Positions 1 to 8,029 of a DNA stretch of 57,475 nt are shown here, in pieces. Made by a program: the position numbers and the translations under genes. This stretch comes from Patescibacteria group bacterium (GTDB taxonomy: Bacteria; Patescibacteriota; Dojkabacteria; JAKAPS01), in the NCBI GenBank assembly GCA_025450075.1, contig JANWIC010000001.1:1-57475 (forward strand). Reading direction: 5' to 3'. Each line of letters begins with the position of its first letter. Within the stretch, counting starts at the first letter, position 1. The notes beneath the pieces are model-generated. The model did not search any database. It was not told the DNA's origin and was given only the letters and a program-made list of their open reading frames with translations.

Positions 1-231
1 CCCTTCCACAGAACGATAAGGGTCTATTGAACCTCTCCAAAGATTGCCTGTACCAGTATTTGCAACAAGTTCACCAATAACAAAACTTCTAGTTCGGATT
101 GCTTCAGCCAGTAATTTTAAATATTCCTTTGTAGCATCCCTTTGATCTATGGTAATATCGGGATCATCCAAAGAATCAATATAATTATTGGCTTCTAATA
201 ATGGATCGGATTCTAATTGATGTTCTGGCAT
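1..231 (-). CDS. Hypothetical protein, 5' part only
   Basis: An open frame runs from an ATG at 231 leftward off the window edge, giving the first 77 residues (begins MPEHQLESDP). The visible part is acidic and hydrophilic, with no signal peptide or membrane segment, and reads like a soluble helical N-terminus followed by a Gly/Thr/Asn-rich stretch. I do not recognise the family. It lies on the same strand as mltG, about 50 bases downstream of it, so it may be the next gene of that operon. The missing 3' end prevents any functional call. Confidence 0.6.
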   Translation of the reverse strand, partial: MPEHQLESDPLLEANNYIDSLDDPDITIDQRDATKEYLKLLAEAIRTRSFVIGELVANTGTGNLWRGSIDPYRSVEG

Positions 232-282
232 ATCTAATTATTGATGGCTTATAGTGGCATAAACATACTAATACTACAATGG

Positions 283-1329
283 TTACCGTAGATATTTTGC
301 TATATTAGCATTTTGTTGATTGATATCTATTGCATAGTGGATATTTCCCTGATTATCCGAAATATAGTAGAAATAGTTATTTGAGATAGGAGTCATGGCA
401 TCCGTTATTGAGCCAAGACCTGGATTTGCAATTGGAGTAGGAGGTAAGCCTGGATTTAAACGTGTATTATATGGGGAATTGATATTCAGATCCGTTTCAT
501 AAATAGTTTGTCTCCACCAAGTCTTTTCAGTGGTAGAATATCCTAAAAGATATTGAAGAGTGGAATCAACACCAAGGGGATAATTAGTATTTAGCCTTCT
601 GATTAAAATATCTGCAATCATTCTTTTATCAGTATCGGTTTTTGCCTCTCGCTCAAGTATTGATGCAAGGGTAACAGTTTGGTAAAGATTTAATGATGTT
701 TGCTTTCTTCCTGTAGTATATGCTGCATATGCTTTTGTTGAAAATGCATCCAGCATAATATTGATAATGTCTTTTGCAGTTGCATTCTTATCAACCTGAT
801 ACGTATCTGGAAAAAGAAACCCTTCTAATGACTTTCCATTTGGAATTTGTGAGATAAATGATTGGGTGAAAAATGATGAGTTTTTAGCCTCGTTTATAAA
901 ATCCTGTTCGCTAAATTGTATAGATGGGTTATTGGATTTTAATTGATCGTAAATAATAGATGCCTGTTCTTCTAGCCGCTTCCCTTCAGGGATTGTAATA
1001 TTAGTAAAGAAATTTCCTTTTTGTAATAGTTTTGCAATATCAACTATACTTGCCCTTGCCGGGATTAGGTAAGACCCTGCCTCAATCTTTTTATCATCTT
1101 GATTAAGTTTTAAATAGATGTTAAAGATTGTAGGATTATCTATAACCTGCAGACTCAATAATTCTTGACTTATCTGTTGAATTCCCTCACCTGAAGTAAT
1201 AATAAAAGTTACAGAGTGGCTATTATCTCCCGATTTTACAATTTCAGTGGTGTAATAATGGTAAATTAGCAAAAAACCTGATAAAAGGAATACAATAAGC
1301 AATGTTATTGGAATAATAATTTTTTTCAT
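283..1329 (-). CDS. mltG: Endolytic murein transglycosylase MltG (YceG-like)
   Basis: 348 residues. MltG cleaves nascent peptidoglycan strands within the glycan chain and so sets glycan length at the outer face of the membrane. Residues about 5-25 form one N-terminal membrane anchor; a LysM-like region follows, then the YceG catalytic domain with EGFLFPDTY near 169-177 and the catalytic motif ASILEREA, where Glu226 is the expected catalytic acid. The C-terminal segment with YNTRLNPGLPPTPIANPG is typical of the family. Length matches known MltG. It is the third gene of a compact alaS-ruvX-mltG run, 2 bases after ruvX. The start ATG at 1329 places the hydrophobic anchor correctly. Firm identification. 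Confidence 0.95.
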   Translation of the reverse strand: MKKIIIPITLLIVFLLSGFLLIYHYYTTEIVKSGDNSHSVTFIITSGEGIQQISQELLSLQVIDNPTIFNIYLKLNQDDKKIEAGSYLIPARASIVDIAKLLQKGNFFTNITIPEGKRLEEQASIIYDQLKSNNPSIQFSEQDFINEAKNSSFFTQSFISQIPNGKSLEGFLFPDTYQVDKNATAKDIINIMLDAFSTKAYAAYTTGRKQTSLNLYQTVTLASILEREAKTDTDKRMIADILIRRLNTNYPLGVDSTLQYLLGYSTTEKTWWRQTIYETDLNINSPYNTRLNPGLPPTPIANPGLGSITDAMTPISNNYFYYISDNQGNIHYAIDINQQNANIAKYLR

Positions 1330-1331
1330 GA

Positions 1332-1766
1332 TTATTGTAGCTCTTTGTTATCTAGAAATTCCTGAAGAATAATACGTGCGGCTTCACTATCTAGATGTTC
1401 TTGAATTCGAAACTTTTTGAATCCCTTCTGCTTCAGGTTTCCATATGCTTCAAACGAAGTAAGTGATTCATTCCATAATATAATAGTTGGACTTATCCCA
1501 TGGGTTTGTAATAAAACTTCCAGTTTGGTTGCGAATGTATTAATTATATCAGACATTTCAGTCTTGTTTCCATCCAATCCTAAAGGAAGTCCTATGACAA
1601 TAGTTGAAATATTATCTTTCAGTACAATATCTGTAATATGACTCAAGGCTTTTTGTTCGTCTTTTTTATGAAGTGTTTTGAAAGCTGATGCGATAGTTTG
1701 GGAATCATCTGATATTGAAAGTCCTATTCTTGCTTTTCCATAATCAATGCCAAGTGCTTTTGCCAT
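1332..1766 (-). CDS. ruvX: Putative pre-16S rRNA nuclease / Holliday junction resolvase-like YqgF
   Basis: 144 residues, the usual size for this RNase H-fold family. The first catalytic Asp lies in the N-terminal strand motif LGIDYGKARIGLSISD; a later IVIGLPLGLDG strand-turn and a C-terminal DSEAA segment carry the other expected acidic residues. Family members process the 5' end of 16S rRNA and were earlier proposed as Holliday junction resolvases. It sits 5 bases after alaS and 2 bases before mltG, so the three are probably co-transcribed; linkage of alaS and yqgF is common in bacteria. Confidence 0.93.
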   Translation of the reverse strand: MAKALGIDYGKARIGLSISDDSQTIASAFKTLHKKDEQKALSHITDIVLKDNISTIVIGLPLGLDGNKTEMSDIINTFATKLEVLLQTHGISPTIILWNESLTSFEAYGNLKQKGFKKFRIQEHLDSEAARIILQEFLDNKELQ

Positions 1767-1771
1767 AGATT

Positions 1772-3883
1772 TTATTCAAGTACGGCTCTAATTCTTTTAA
1801 TCCCTTCAGATACAGGCTCTATTTTTAAGATCCTGAAGGTACCAAGCTCTTCTGTATTTGATGCGTGTGTTCCACCACATAATTCAAATGAAAAGTTTCC
1901 AATCTTTACTGTTCGGACTCTATCCAAGTATTTTTCTTCAAATAACCCGATTGCACCTTCTTTCTTTGCATCGGTATATTGCATCTCGGCTATATCGACC
2001 TGAGCATGTTCTTTAATCTTCTCATTTACTAGCGTTTCAATCTTTGAAATATCTTCTTTTGAAACATCTTTATGGGAGGTAAAATCAAACCGAAGTTTAC
2101 CGGCATCAAGATAAGATCCTTTCTGATGGGAATCTTTGCCAAGTACTTCTCTGATAGCCCAATGGAGAAGATGTGTTGCTGTATGGTTATATGAAGATCT
2201 TTTTCTGTTAATTTCATCTACTTCTATCGTAACAGGAATAGGGTAGGAAGTCTTTCCATCGGGAAGCACAATTGCTGAATCATTTTCATCGTTTCTATCA
2301 GCAATATGTACAAATACTCCTCTTTTAGTTTTCTTCACATTTGATATACTTACAATTCCGTTTACGAATGTCATTGTTCCTTTATCACCTGCCTGGCCTC
2401 CAGATTCAGCATACATTGGTGTTTTATCAGTGATAATTAAATATGCACTTTCTGTTCTATCTATATGCAATACATTCGCTTTTTCTACCAGTGAATTATA
2501 TCCATTAAACACTGTTGGGGGAAAGTTTTTAAACTGTTCTTCAATAATCTTCCCTAATGTAAAACTGCTTCCGAGCCTTGAGCGGTTCTTTTGAGTTTGC
2601 ATTGAGCTTTCATATGTTGTTGCAATTGATTCTTTATCAAAGGTAATCCCAAGTCCATTCATTAAATCTATCGCTATTTCTGGTGATAACCCGTATGTAT
2701 CTTGGAGTTTAAAGATATCTTCACCGCTTACCTCTCCTTTTGTATGGAAAATTTTCTCAAGGTTTTTTATTCCTGATTGTAAGGTTTTAGAATATTTCAG
2801 TTCTTCAGCCGTGATAACTTCTTTGATATGTTCTTTTTGTGTTAAAAGATTCGGGTAATAGTCACTATATAGTGAGACAATTAAATCGATAATGTCAGTA
2901 AAGAATGGAGCCTGACCTTTATTGATACTTACTTGGGCCATTGCACGTCGAAGTACTTTCCTAAGGATATATCCTCTATGTTCATTTGATGGCATAACAC
3001 CATCACTAATTAAGAAGACAGCAGCTCGGCTATGGTCAGTAATAATCTTTACGCTTCGCTTTGTTTTTGGATTTGTATCATAATCTGTTATATGAAGCTT
3101 TTTGCATACAAGATCAACAACTTGTCTTAATAGGTCAGTATCAAAACAATCAGTTTTTCCTTGCATAAATGCGGCAACTCTTTCAAGTCCTGCCCCTGTA
3201 TCAACATTCTTCTGAGGGAGAGTTGAAAACTTCCCATATTCATCTTTGTAATATTCCATGAATACTCCTGCATTCCATACTTCAAGATATCGATCACAAT
3301 CACAACCTGGTTTACAATCTTCTTTTCCGCATGATAAAGCTTCACCCATATCATAATATATTTCAGTAGATGGTCCGCATGGACCTGTCTCTCCAGGAGG
3401 ACCCCAGAAATTGTCTTTCCAGCCAAGCTCAACTATCCTCTCATTTGGGATTCCTTCATCTAACCAGTATTTAATCGATTCTGTATCTTTTGGAATCGGT
3501 TCTTCGCCTTTGAATACACTTACCCAGATCTTTTCTTTATCAAATTCCATTTCTTTAACAAGAAGTTCTAGGGCAAGATGAATAGCATCTTTTTTATAGT
3601 AGTCGCCAAATGACCAGCTGCCAAGCATTTCAAAAAAGGTCAAATGTCTTCCATCTATCCCAATGTCATCAATATCAACCGTACGGAAAACTTTTTGAAT
3701 AGATGACATACGGATATGAGGAGGATTTTTCTGCTTTAAAAGATAAGGTAACATTTGGACCATGCCGGAGTTTGTGAGAAGTAATGTCGGCTCATCAGGA
3801 ATGAGGGATGAGCTTGGTGCTTCTAAATGCCCATGCTTAGTGAAAAAATCAATAAATGTTTTACGAATTGTTCGGGTATCCAT
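1772..3883 (-). CDS. alaS: Alanine--tRNA ligase, short form without C-Ala domain
   Basis: 703 residues against about 870 in E. coli. The class II catalytic core is clear: the N-terminal TRTIRKTFIDFFTKHGH start, FRTVDIDDIG, FFEMLGSWSFGDYYKK, and the DTGAGLER motif. A Cys-rich insertion with CGKEDCKPGCDCD near residue 185 may bind metal. The editing domain keeps both zinc motifs, HTATH near residue 565 and CGGTH at 669-673. The protein ends about 30 residues after CGGTH, so the C-terminal oligomerisation and tRNA-elbow domain (C-Ala) is missing. It lies 13 bases downstream of tRNA-Cys and is probably read from the same promoter. The short form may be a lineage trait rather than damage, because the frame is intact. 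Confidence 0.96.
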   Translation of the reverse strand: MDTRTIRKTFIDFFTKHGHLEAPSSSLIPDEPTLLLTNSGMVQMLPYLLKQKNPPHIRMSSIQKVFRTVDIDDIGIDGRHLTFFEMLGSWSFGDYYKKDAIHLALELLVKEMEFDKEKIWVSVFKGEEPIPKDTESIKYWLDEGIPNERIVELGWKDNFWGPPGETGPCGPSTEIYYDMGEALSCGKEDCKPGCDCDRYLEVWNAGVFMEYYKDEYGKFSTLPQKNVDTGAGLERVAAFMQGKTDCFDTDLLRQVVDLVCKKLHITDYDTNPKTKRSVKIITDHSRAAVFLISDGVMPSNEHRGYILRKVLRRAMAQVSINKGQAPFFTDIIDLIVSLYSDYYPNLLTQKEHIKEVITAEELKYSKTLQSGIKNLEKIFHTKGEVSGEDIFKLQDTYGLSPEIAIDLMNGLGITFDKESIATTYESSMQTQKNRSRLGSSFTLGKIIEEQFKNFPPTVFNGYNSLVEKANVLHIDRTESAYLIITDKTPMYAESGGQAGDKGTMTFVNGIVSISNVKKTKRGVFVHIADRNDENDSAIVLPDGKTSYPIPVTIEVDEINRKRSSYNHTATHLLHWAIREVLGKDSHQKGSYLDAGKLRFDFTSHKDVSKEDISKIETLVNEKIKEHAQVDIAEMQYTDAKKEGAIGLFEEKYLDRVRTVKIGNFSFELCGGTHASNTEELGTFRILKIEPVSEGIKRIRAVLE

Positions 3884-3896
3884 AATTTTAAAAGAA

Positions 3897-3970
3897 AGGT
3901 GACGATGGGATTTGAACCCATGAATAACGGTTTTGCAGACCGCGCCCTTAGGCCACTTGGGTACGTCACC
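3897..3970 (-). tRNA. tRNA-Cys (GCA)
   Basis: The minus strand folds into a full cloverleaf: acceptor GGTGACG pairs with CGTCACC, the anticodon stem GCGGT/ACCGT closes the loop CTGCAAA with anticodon GCA, and the T arm is ATGGG-TTCAAAT-CCCAT. The discriminator base is U, as expected for cysteine tRNA. CCA is not encoded. A perfect promoter lies 33 bases upstream and alaS starts 13 bases downstream, so the tRNA is probably cut out of a tRNA-alaS transcript. Confidence 0.95.
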
Positions 3971-4003
3971 ACTAATATATCAATTGATTTCAAAGCTTTT
4001 TTG

Positions 4004-4032
4004 ATTATATAGGAAGGTTTATGCTTAGTCAA
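4004..4032 (-). promoter_or_regulatory. Promoter of tRNA-Cys / alaS-ruvX-mltG
   Basis: On the minus strand TTGACT (4027-4032) is followed after exactly 17 bases by TATAAT (4004-4009). This is a near-consensus housekeeping promoter. The predicted start lies about 25 bases upstream of the tRNA 5' end. Confidence 0.82.
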
Positions 4033-4382
4033 TTTAATTTTTAGATTAGTTGGGATAGAATTTAATGTAAAAAAGGCTTAGATATTAGTAAAACTTTTTA
4101 TAATGTGTTTATTATTTGACGTTGTGTATTAGTATATATACTTTTTAGTATTATTATTTCGAAAATAAAGTGCTTATGAGCAGATTGTTTTTAAATAATT
4201 TTTGACTTACTTAGGATAAAAATTTCTTAACATCGATCTATTTTCTTAAAATGTTATATATAATCATTGGATATTTGCAATGATAAATTTCAAATTGCAA
4301 ACATTTATTACTATATAAATTTCTCTAAATCATTTTAATATTTGAATTTTCAAATTGAATATATAAATCAATCTCAGCAATA

Positions 4383-4411
4383 TTGACTTCGCAAATGTTA
4401 TGGGATATGAT
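4383..4411 (+). promoter_or_regulatory. Promoter of the unknown gene at 4435
   Basis: TTGACT (4383-4388), a 17-base spacer and TATGAT (4406-4411). Transcription would start near 4418, giving a leader of about 17 bases without a Shine-Dalgarno site. The spacer holds the first copy of the 14-base direct repeat. Confidence 0.7.
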
Positions 4412-4440
4412 CTTGACATATTATTTCAAATGTTATGGGA
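4392..4440 (+). repeat. 14-base direct repeat spanning promoter spacer and start codon
   Basis: The sequence CAAATGTTATGGGA occurs at 4392-4405 inside the promoter spacer and again at 4427-4440 across the start codon of the gene at 4435. The copies are 35 bases apart. It could be a repressor site, a local duplication or chance in AT-rich DNA. Confidence 0.55.
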
Positions 4441-5160
4441 ACTGAATCTCAAAAATATATTCAAGGATTAACAGCCCCGATTGATGAACTACCTCTTGAA
4501 TTCTTAGATGGTGTGACAAATATAATCATTAGAGGACCTAAAAATGTAATAGATGGGGATGATAACATACATCAATTATGTAATACTTTAGGTGTGAGTG
4601 AAGATAGTAAGGAACCAGAATATGAAGTTATATTGAAATTAATGGCACTATTTCAAAAAAGAATGGAAGATTCAAATGGAGTGAATAGTGATGTTAATGA
4701 AATGTATGCTGTCTTTGGAGCAATTTCTAAAAGTTTTATAAATGATAATAAAAGTGTATGGAGCGGAATGGTGCGGCCTACTAAATTTGCACGCATGGAG
4801 TATGTTCTTTCTCAAATGGGATTTATTCCACTGCCAAGAAAGTTGTCTGAAAAAAGTGATTACTTTCAATCTGCAATTAAAGCAATTATAATGGCAAAAT
4901 TACTTGCACCTGTATTAGCGAAATGGCTTGATGGCAGTAATGAAGAAGTAATAGATAAATATGCTGTGGCATTATTGCAATTTTGTGGGTTTTATCAAAT
5001 TTCGATAAGATCAAAAGAGATATTTGGCTATTTAACAAAATATTCAAAAAATTCGGATAAAGGATTTGGGAAAAGGATTGTGGAAATTATTAATAAGAGA
5101 CAAGAAGAAACCGCACAATTAACTGCAAGATATAGAGGGGCTACACATAGTAATAGATAA
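4435..5160 (+). CDS. Unknown protein, paralogue of the next gene
   Basis: 241 residues, no signal peptide or clear membrane span, predicted soluble and largely helical. I do not recognise the family. The C-terminal half (KLLAPVLAKWLDG then KYAVALLQFCGFYQISI) matches the neighbour at 5425 (EFVLPVLDKWLKG then HYAKALIEICREQNISI), and a preceding segment ending MGFIPLP pairs with EGITVVP there. The two are therefore diverged tandem relatives sharing a domain of about 110 residues. A good promoter lies just upstream, so the gene is probably expressed. Base composition is more AT-rich than the housekeeping genes on its left, which would fit an accessory gene. Function unknown. Confidence 0.75.
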   Translation: MGTESQKYIQGLTAPIDELPLEFLDGVTNIIIRGPKNVIDGDDNIHQLCNTLGVSEDSKEPEYEVILKLMALFQKRMEDSNGVNSDVNEMYAVFGAISKSFINDNKSVWSGMVRPTKFARMEYVLSQMGFIPLPRKLSEKSDYFQSAIKAIIMAKLLAPVLAKWLDGSNEEVIDKYAVALLQFCGFYQISIRSKEIFGYLTKYSKNSDKGFGKRIVEIINKRQEETAQLTARYRGATHSNR

Positions 5161-5424
5161 GTGTTTCTAAATTTCTTATCAATTTCACTGTTAATAGATG
5201 GAAGAAGAGAAGATAAAAATTTATATGTTCAAAAGATCATCTAGTATCCTGGTAAATAATCAGAAATAAAGATTCCTATGCCAATAACCTTATAATATAT
5301 GAGAGATAAAGAGATTTACCTATTCCATTCACTTAATTATGTTATAATATCATTATAATTTACAGGTAATACTAAGAGTGAATCCGGTTCTGCTGCAGAA
5401 CAAAATAGTGAATTTAACAGATTA

Positions 5425-6045
5425 TTGCAAGGCCCCTTAGTTGATATGTCTTCAGGTGAAGGAGAAAATGAGCTTTGTAATGTTAGTGGTATAGAATTAG
5501 AACATCTTGAATATGCAAGAGATGTTATTAATTGGCTCATAAGATTTGGTACACGTGAAATAGGAAAGCGTACTGGGGCAAATGATAATCCAACAATTAA
5601 CCAATTATATAATGCTATTCGAGCTGATCAAATCGGTTTTCAAAGTAGAACGCCATGGGGTGACACTTTGTTTTATAACAGAATTAAGTCGGAAGGAATT
5701 ACCGTAGTTCCCATTGGAGAAGATACTAGTCAGAATATGAGAGCAATTGTCACGGCATCAGTATTGGAAGAATTTGTTTTGCCTGTATTAGATAAATGGT
5801 TGAAAGGATTTTGGTTTAGAGGAAAGCTTCACTATGCAAAAGCTTTAATTGAAATTTGCCGTGAACAAAATATTTCTATTAATCCTGAACTTCTTAGTAA
5901 ACATTGGGGATACATCTCTTTTCATGACGATGAATTTTGTTATGCTATTTATATAGAACAACATAATGTTGAAGTGTTATTTAATACTGGAGATAGTAGA
6001 TCAGTAGTTGCACATACAAGGCATGGGGAACGAATTAATCATTAA
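5425..6045 (+). CDS. Unknown protein, paralogue of the previous gene; uncertain start
   Basis: About 206 residues from a TTG at 5425; the first in-frame ATG is at 5446. The frame is open back to 5359 without any ATG or GTG, and no Shine-Dalgarno site marks either start, so the N-terminus is uncertain or the original start is lost. The middle and C-terminal parts share the LPVLDKWLKG...YAKALIEIC...ISI pattern with the protein at 4435, which supports real coding. TATAAT-like boxes at 5343-5348 and 5354-5359 could serve as a promoter. The 3' end overlaps the convergent DUF1003 gene by 4 bases. Function unknown. Confidence 0.68.
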   Translation: MQGPLVDMSSGEGENELCNVSGIELEHLEYARDVINWLIRFGTREIGKRTGANDNPTINQLYNAIRADQIGFQSRTPWGDTLFYNRIKSEGITVVPIGEDTSQNMRAIVTASVLEEFVLPVLDKWLKGFWFRGKLHYAKALIEICREQNISINPELLSKHWGYISFHDDEFCYAIYIEQHNVEVLFNTGDSRSVVAHTRHGERINH

Positions 6046-6446
6046 GATTCTTTTTCCAATAATTCAATGATCTTATCAAGTTTATCATTCTCTATATGGG
6101 AGAGATAAAGCTGAAGCGCTTCAATCTCTTTTTCTGCTTTCTTATTTGTCTCGTAATCTGACTCTGCCTGTACTCTGTCTCTATCAGCCTGTCTGTTTTG
6201 TGCCATCATAATGATTGGTGCAGCATATGCTGCCTGTGTAGAGAAGAGGAGATTAAGAAGAATAAATGGATAGGGATCCCAATGATTAAAGAATGCTAAA
6301 AGATTAAGTATAATCCATAATCCTACAATAATTGTTTGGGTAATAATAAAGTGCCAGCTCCCCATATTATTTGCAACTCTGTCCGCAATTTTTTGTCCGT
6401 ATGTGAGTTGGTCTTTATGTTTTTGATGCCAGGTTTTTTCTTCCAT
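6042..6446 (-). CDS. DUF1003 family membrane protein
   Basis: 134 residues. The family pattern is clear: a basic amphipathic N-terminus ending GQKIADRVANNMGSWHFI, two membrane helices at about 35-53 and 60-78, then AAPIIMMAQNRQADRDR and a charged coiled-coil tail. The molecular function of DUF1003 proteins is not established. It is the last gene of the surface operon that begins at 10329, 3 bases after the anchored cohesin-like protein, so a role at the envelope is possible but only inferred from position. Confidence 0.88.
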   Translation of the reverse strand: MEEKTWHQKHKDQLTYGQKIADRVANNMGSWHFIITQTIIVGLWIILNLLAFFNHWDPYPFILLNLLFSTQAAYAAPIIMMAQNRQADRDRVQAESDYETNKKAEKEIEALQLYLSHIENDKLDKIIELLEKES

Positions 6447-6449
6447 TGA

Positions 6450-7511
6450 TTATTCTTTAGGTTTCTCTTTATCTCCATTACCGATATAGTCAGGCTTAAT
6501 TTCCCTAAGTAGTTCATCTCTTGTTCTTTCGAATTCTTGCCTGAATTCATCTTTGCCTTTGGAACCTTTTTCATTCAATATGTCCATCTTACTTTCCAGT
6601 GCTGCAAGCTCACCAAGCTCATGTTCAAAAAGTAGTTCAATTTCTCTTTGTCTCCTTCTTGTCATTTGGAACATTCTAATAGACATGAAAGCGACCATAA
6701 TGATGAGGATCAATAATGGAAGGATAAATAGAAGAGCAGCTGCTGCATTATTAAAATATCCCTGCACTAAAGTTGATATATCACTTTTAGCTGTTCCGCT
6801 TGGTGTAATAATAATTGTCTTAATAATGGGAGTTGGTGTTGAATTTGCTTTTGGTTGGGTGACGACAATTAATGTCGGCTGGTTAGCAGTTGTAATTGTA
6901 GGTTTAGGTGTAGGTTTTGCATTAAATGATCCGGGTGGCTGACCAGAAATTGGAGTTGTTTTTGCGGTAGGTGTAGGAGTTGGTCCATTTGAAGTTGGAG
7001 ATGCTGTTGGCGTCCCACTTGCTGAGGGTGTTGGTGTAGGAGTAGGGGTAGCAGTCCCCCCACTAGAATTAATGGTAACTGGTCCTCCTGTTGAAACTGA
7101 ATCAAAGGTTCCATGCCCGTCATTCATATATACAGTTGCACGAGAAATGCTAAAGGTTGCTGATCCGCTTAATGATACTGATATGAATCCTATGGTTCCA
7201 CTTCCACTAAACCCGTTTGTTTTTCCACATGATATCTCTACTTGTCCTCCTCCTGGAGCTGGAGTTGGTGCAGGCACATTACAAATGCCTCCAGTTGTGG
7301 TTTCGTTAATGCCATCAACTGATCCAACATATGAAACAACAATATCAAATGTGTTTTCTGAGGTTCCATTTGTATTAATATTGACATTAACCGTTGCTGA
7401 TGATCCGCTTGAAGGCGAATTGAGTGTTACAACGGCAGCAGCAAAACTCGGGTCAGCGAAAAGTATTCCCAGAAAAAAAAGACAGATTGTGATTAGGGGC
7501 AGTTTTTTCAT
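6450..7511 (-). CDS. Membrane-anchored cohesin-like surface protein
   Basis: 353 residues: signal peptide (about 1-25), one cohesin-like beta-sandwich domain (about 28-150, ending MNDGHGTFDSVSTGGPVTI), a Pro/Thr/Ser-rich linker (about 150-235), one membrane helix near 258-280 and a charged cytoplasmic tail with coiled-coil character. This is the expected build of a cell-surface anchoring scaffold: the cohesin would face outward and bind a dockerin. The dockerin gene and a second cohesin-like gene lie immediately upstream in the same operon. Cohesin assignment rests on the fold-like pattern and the context, not on strong residue identity. The linker DNA is a low-complexity ACC/CCA run, which explains the long open frame on the opposite strand. 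Confidence 0.72.
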   Translation of the reverse strand: MKKLPLITICLFFLGILFADPSFAAAVVTLNSPSSGSSATVNVNINTNGTSENTFDIVVSYVGSVDGINETTTGGICNVPAPTPAPGGGQVEISCGKTNGFSGSGTIGFISVSLSGSATFSISRATVYMNDGHGTFDSVSTGGPVTINSSGGTATPTPTPTPSASGTPTASPTSNGPTPTPTAKTTPISGQPPGSFNAKPTPKPTITTANQPTLIVVTQPKANSTPTPIIKTIIITPSGTAKSDISTLVQGYFNNAAAALLFILPLLILIIMVAFMSIRMFQMTRRRQREIELLFEHELGELAALESKMDILNEKGSKGKDEFRQEFERTRDELLREIKPDYIGNGDKEKPKE

Positions 7512-7516
7512 CAGTA

Positions 7517-8026
7517 TTATTGACTTAGTATAACCGAAATTGTCTTCTTTTCAAAGCTGTTAAGGACGTTTGTTCCTCTCCCATCATTTTTCAATATCAA
7601 GCTTTTAGGGCTTATAGCGATATCTGACTTCCCATATCCTATCGTATTAAATGTAATGGTTTCAAGTGTATTTGTTCCTGTAAATCCTGGATTTGGTTTG
7701 CCGCAATATAGCCTAACAAATCCTTTATGTGTATCGTATGTTCGATCTGTATAGAGTGTACAAAAGGAACTTTGGGTATCAACTGATGATATCGCAAGGA
7801 TATGAGGATCAAAATATATTGTAATACCTACTGCGTTAATAGCAGTTGGTGTATTTAATTGGACAGCAGCAATAACTGGTGTATTAATTCCTGTTCTTGT
7901 CGTATTTGTGGCGATTGATAATAGCTTAGTGCTATTTCCTAAAAGTGCTGGTGTATCAGGACCAGGAATGATTAAAAATACAACAAATAAAATGGCAACT
8001 AAAAATGGTATATTGTTTTGTTTCAT
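7517..8026 (-). CDS. Secreted single-domain cohesin-like protein
   Basis: 169 residues: hydrophobic signal segment (about 8-25) and then one domain resembling a cohesin, with VIAAVQLNTPTAINAVGITI and FDPHILAISSVDT typical of the strand that describes an amount of change, and an end region KNDGRGTNVL matching the end of the neighbouring cohesin-like domain. There is no C-terminal anchor, so the protein is either released or held by the uncleaved signal segment. It lies 3 bases after the dockerin gene and 5 bases before the anchored cohesin. It could act as an adaptor, but that is inference. Confidence 0.68.
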   Translation of the reverse strand: MKQNNIPFLVAILFVVFLIIPGPDTPALLGNSTKLLSIATNTTRTGINTPVIAAVQLNTPTAINAVGITIYFDPHILAISSVDTQSSFCTLYTDRTYDTHKGFVRLYCGKPNPGFTGTNTLETITFNTIGYGKSDIAISPKSLILKNDGRGTNVLNSFEKKTISVILSQ

Positions 8027-8029
8027 AGG

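Larger units (their letters stand above)
3971..4434. other. AT-rich intergenic region, 464 bases
   Basis: This divergent gap between tRNA-Cys and the gene at 4435 holds one promoter pointing each way (4004-4032 minus, 4383-4411 plus) and a 14-base direct repeat at its right end. The remaining stretch, about 4040-4380, is extremely AT-rich with runs of A and T. I see no ORF, hairpin terminator or RNA gene in it. Confidence 0.6.

Noticed and set aside
3127-3432. Second minus-strand open frame inside alaS
   Set aside because: It is an out-of-frame shadow of the well-conserved alaS coding sequence.
6890-7060. Apparent minisatellite of GGTGTAGG-like units
   Set aside because: It codes for the Thr/Pro linker of the anchored cohesin-like protein and simply reflects repeated Pro and Thr codons.
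7072-7533. Long open frame on the plus strand opposite the cohesin-like gene
   Set aside because: It is antisense to a Pro/Thr-rich, low-complexity coding region, which lacks stops on the other strand. The minus-strand protein has signal peptide, domain and anchor; the plus one has no logic.
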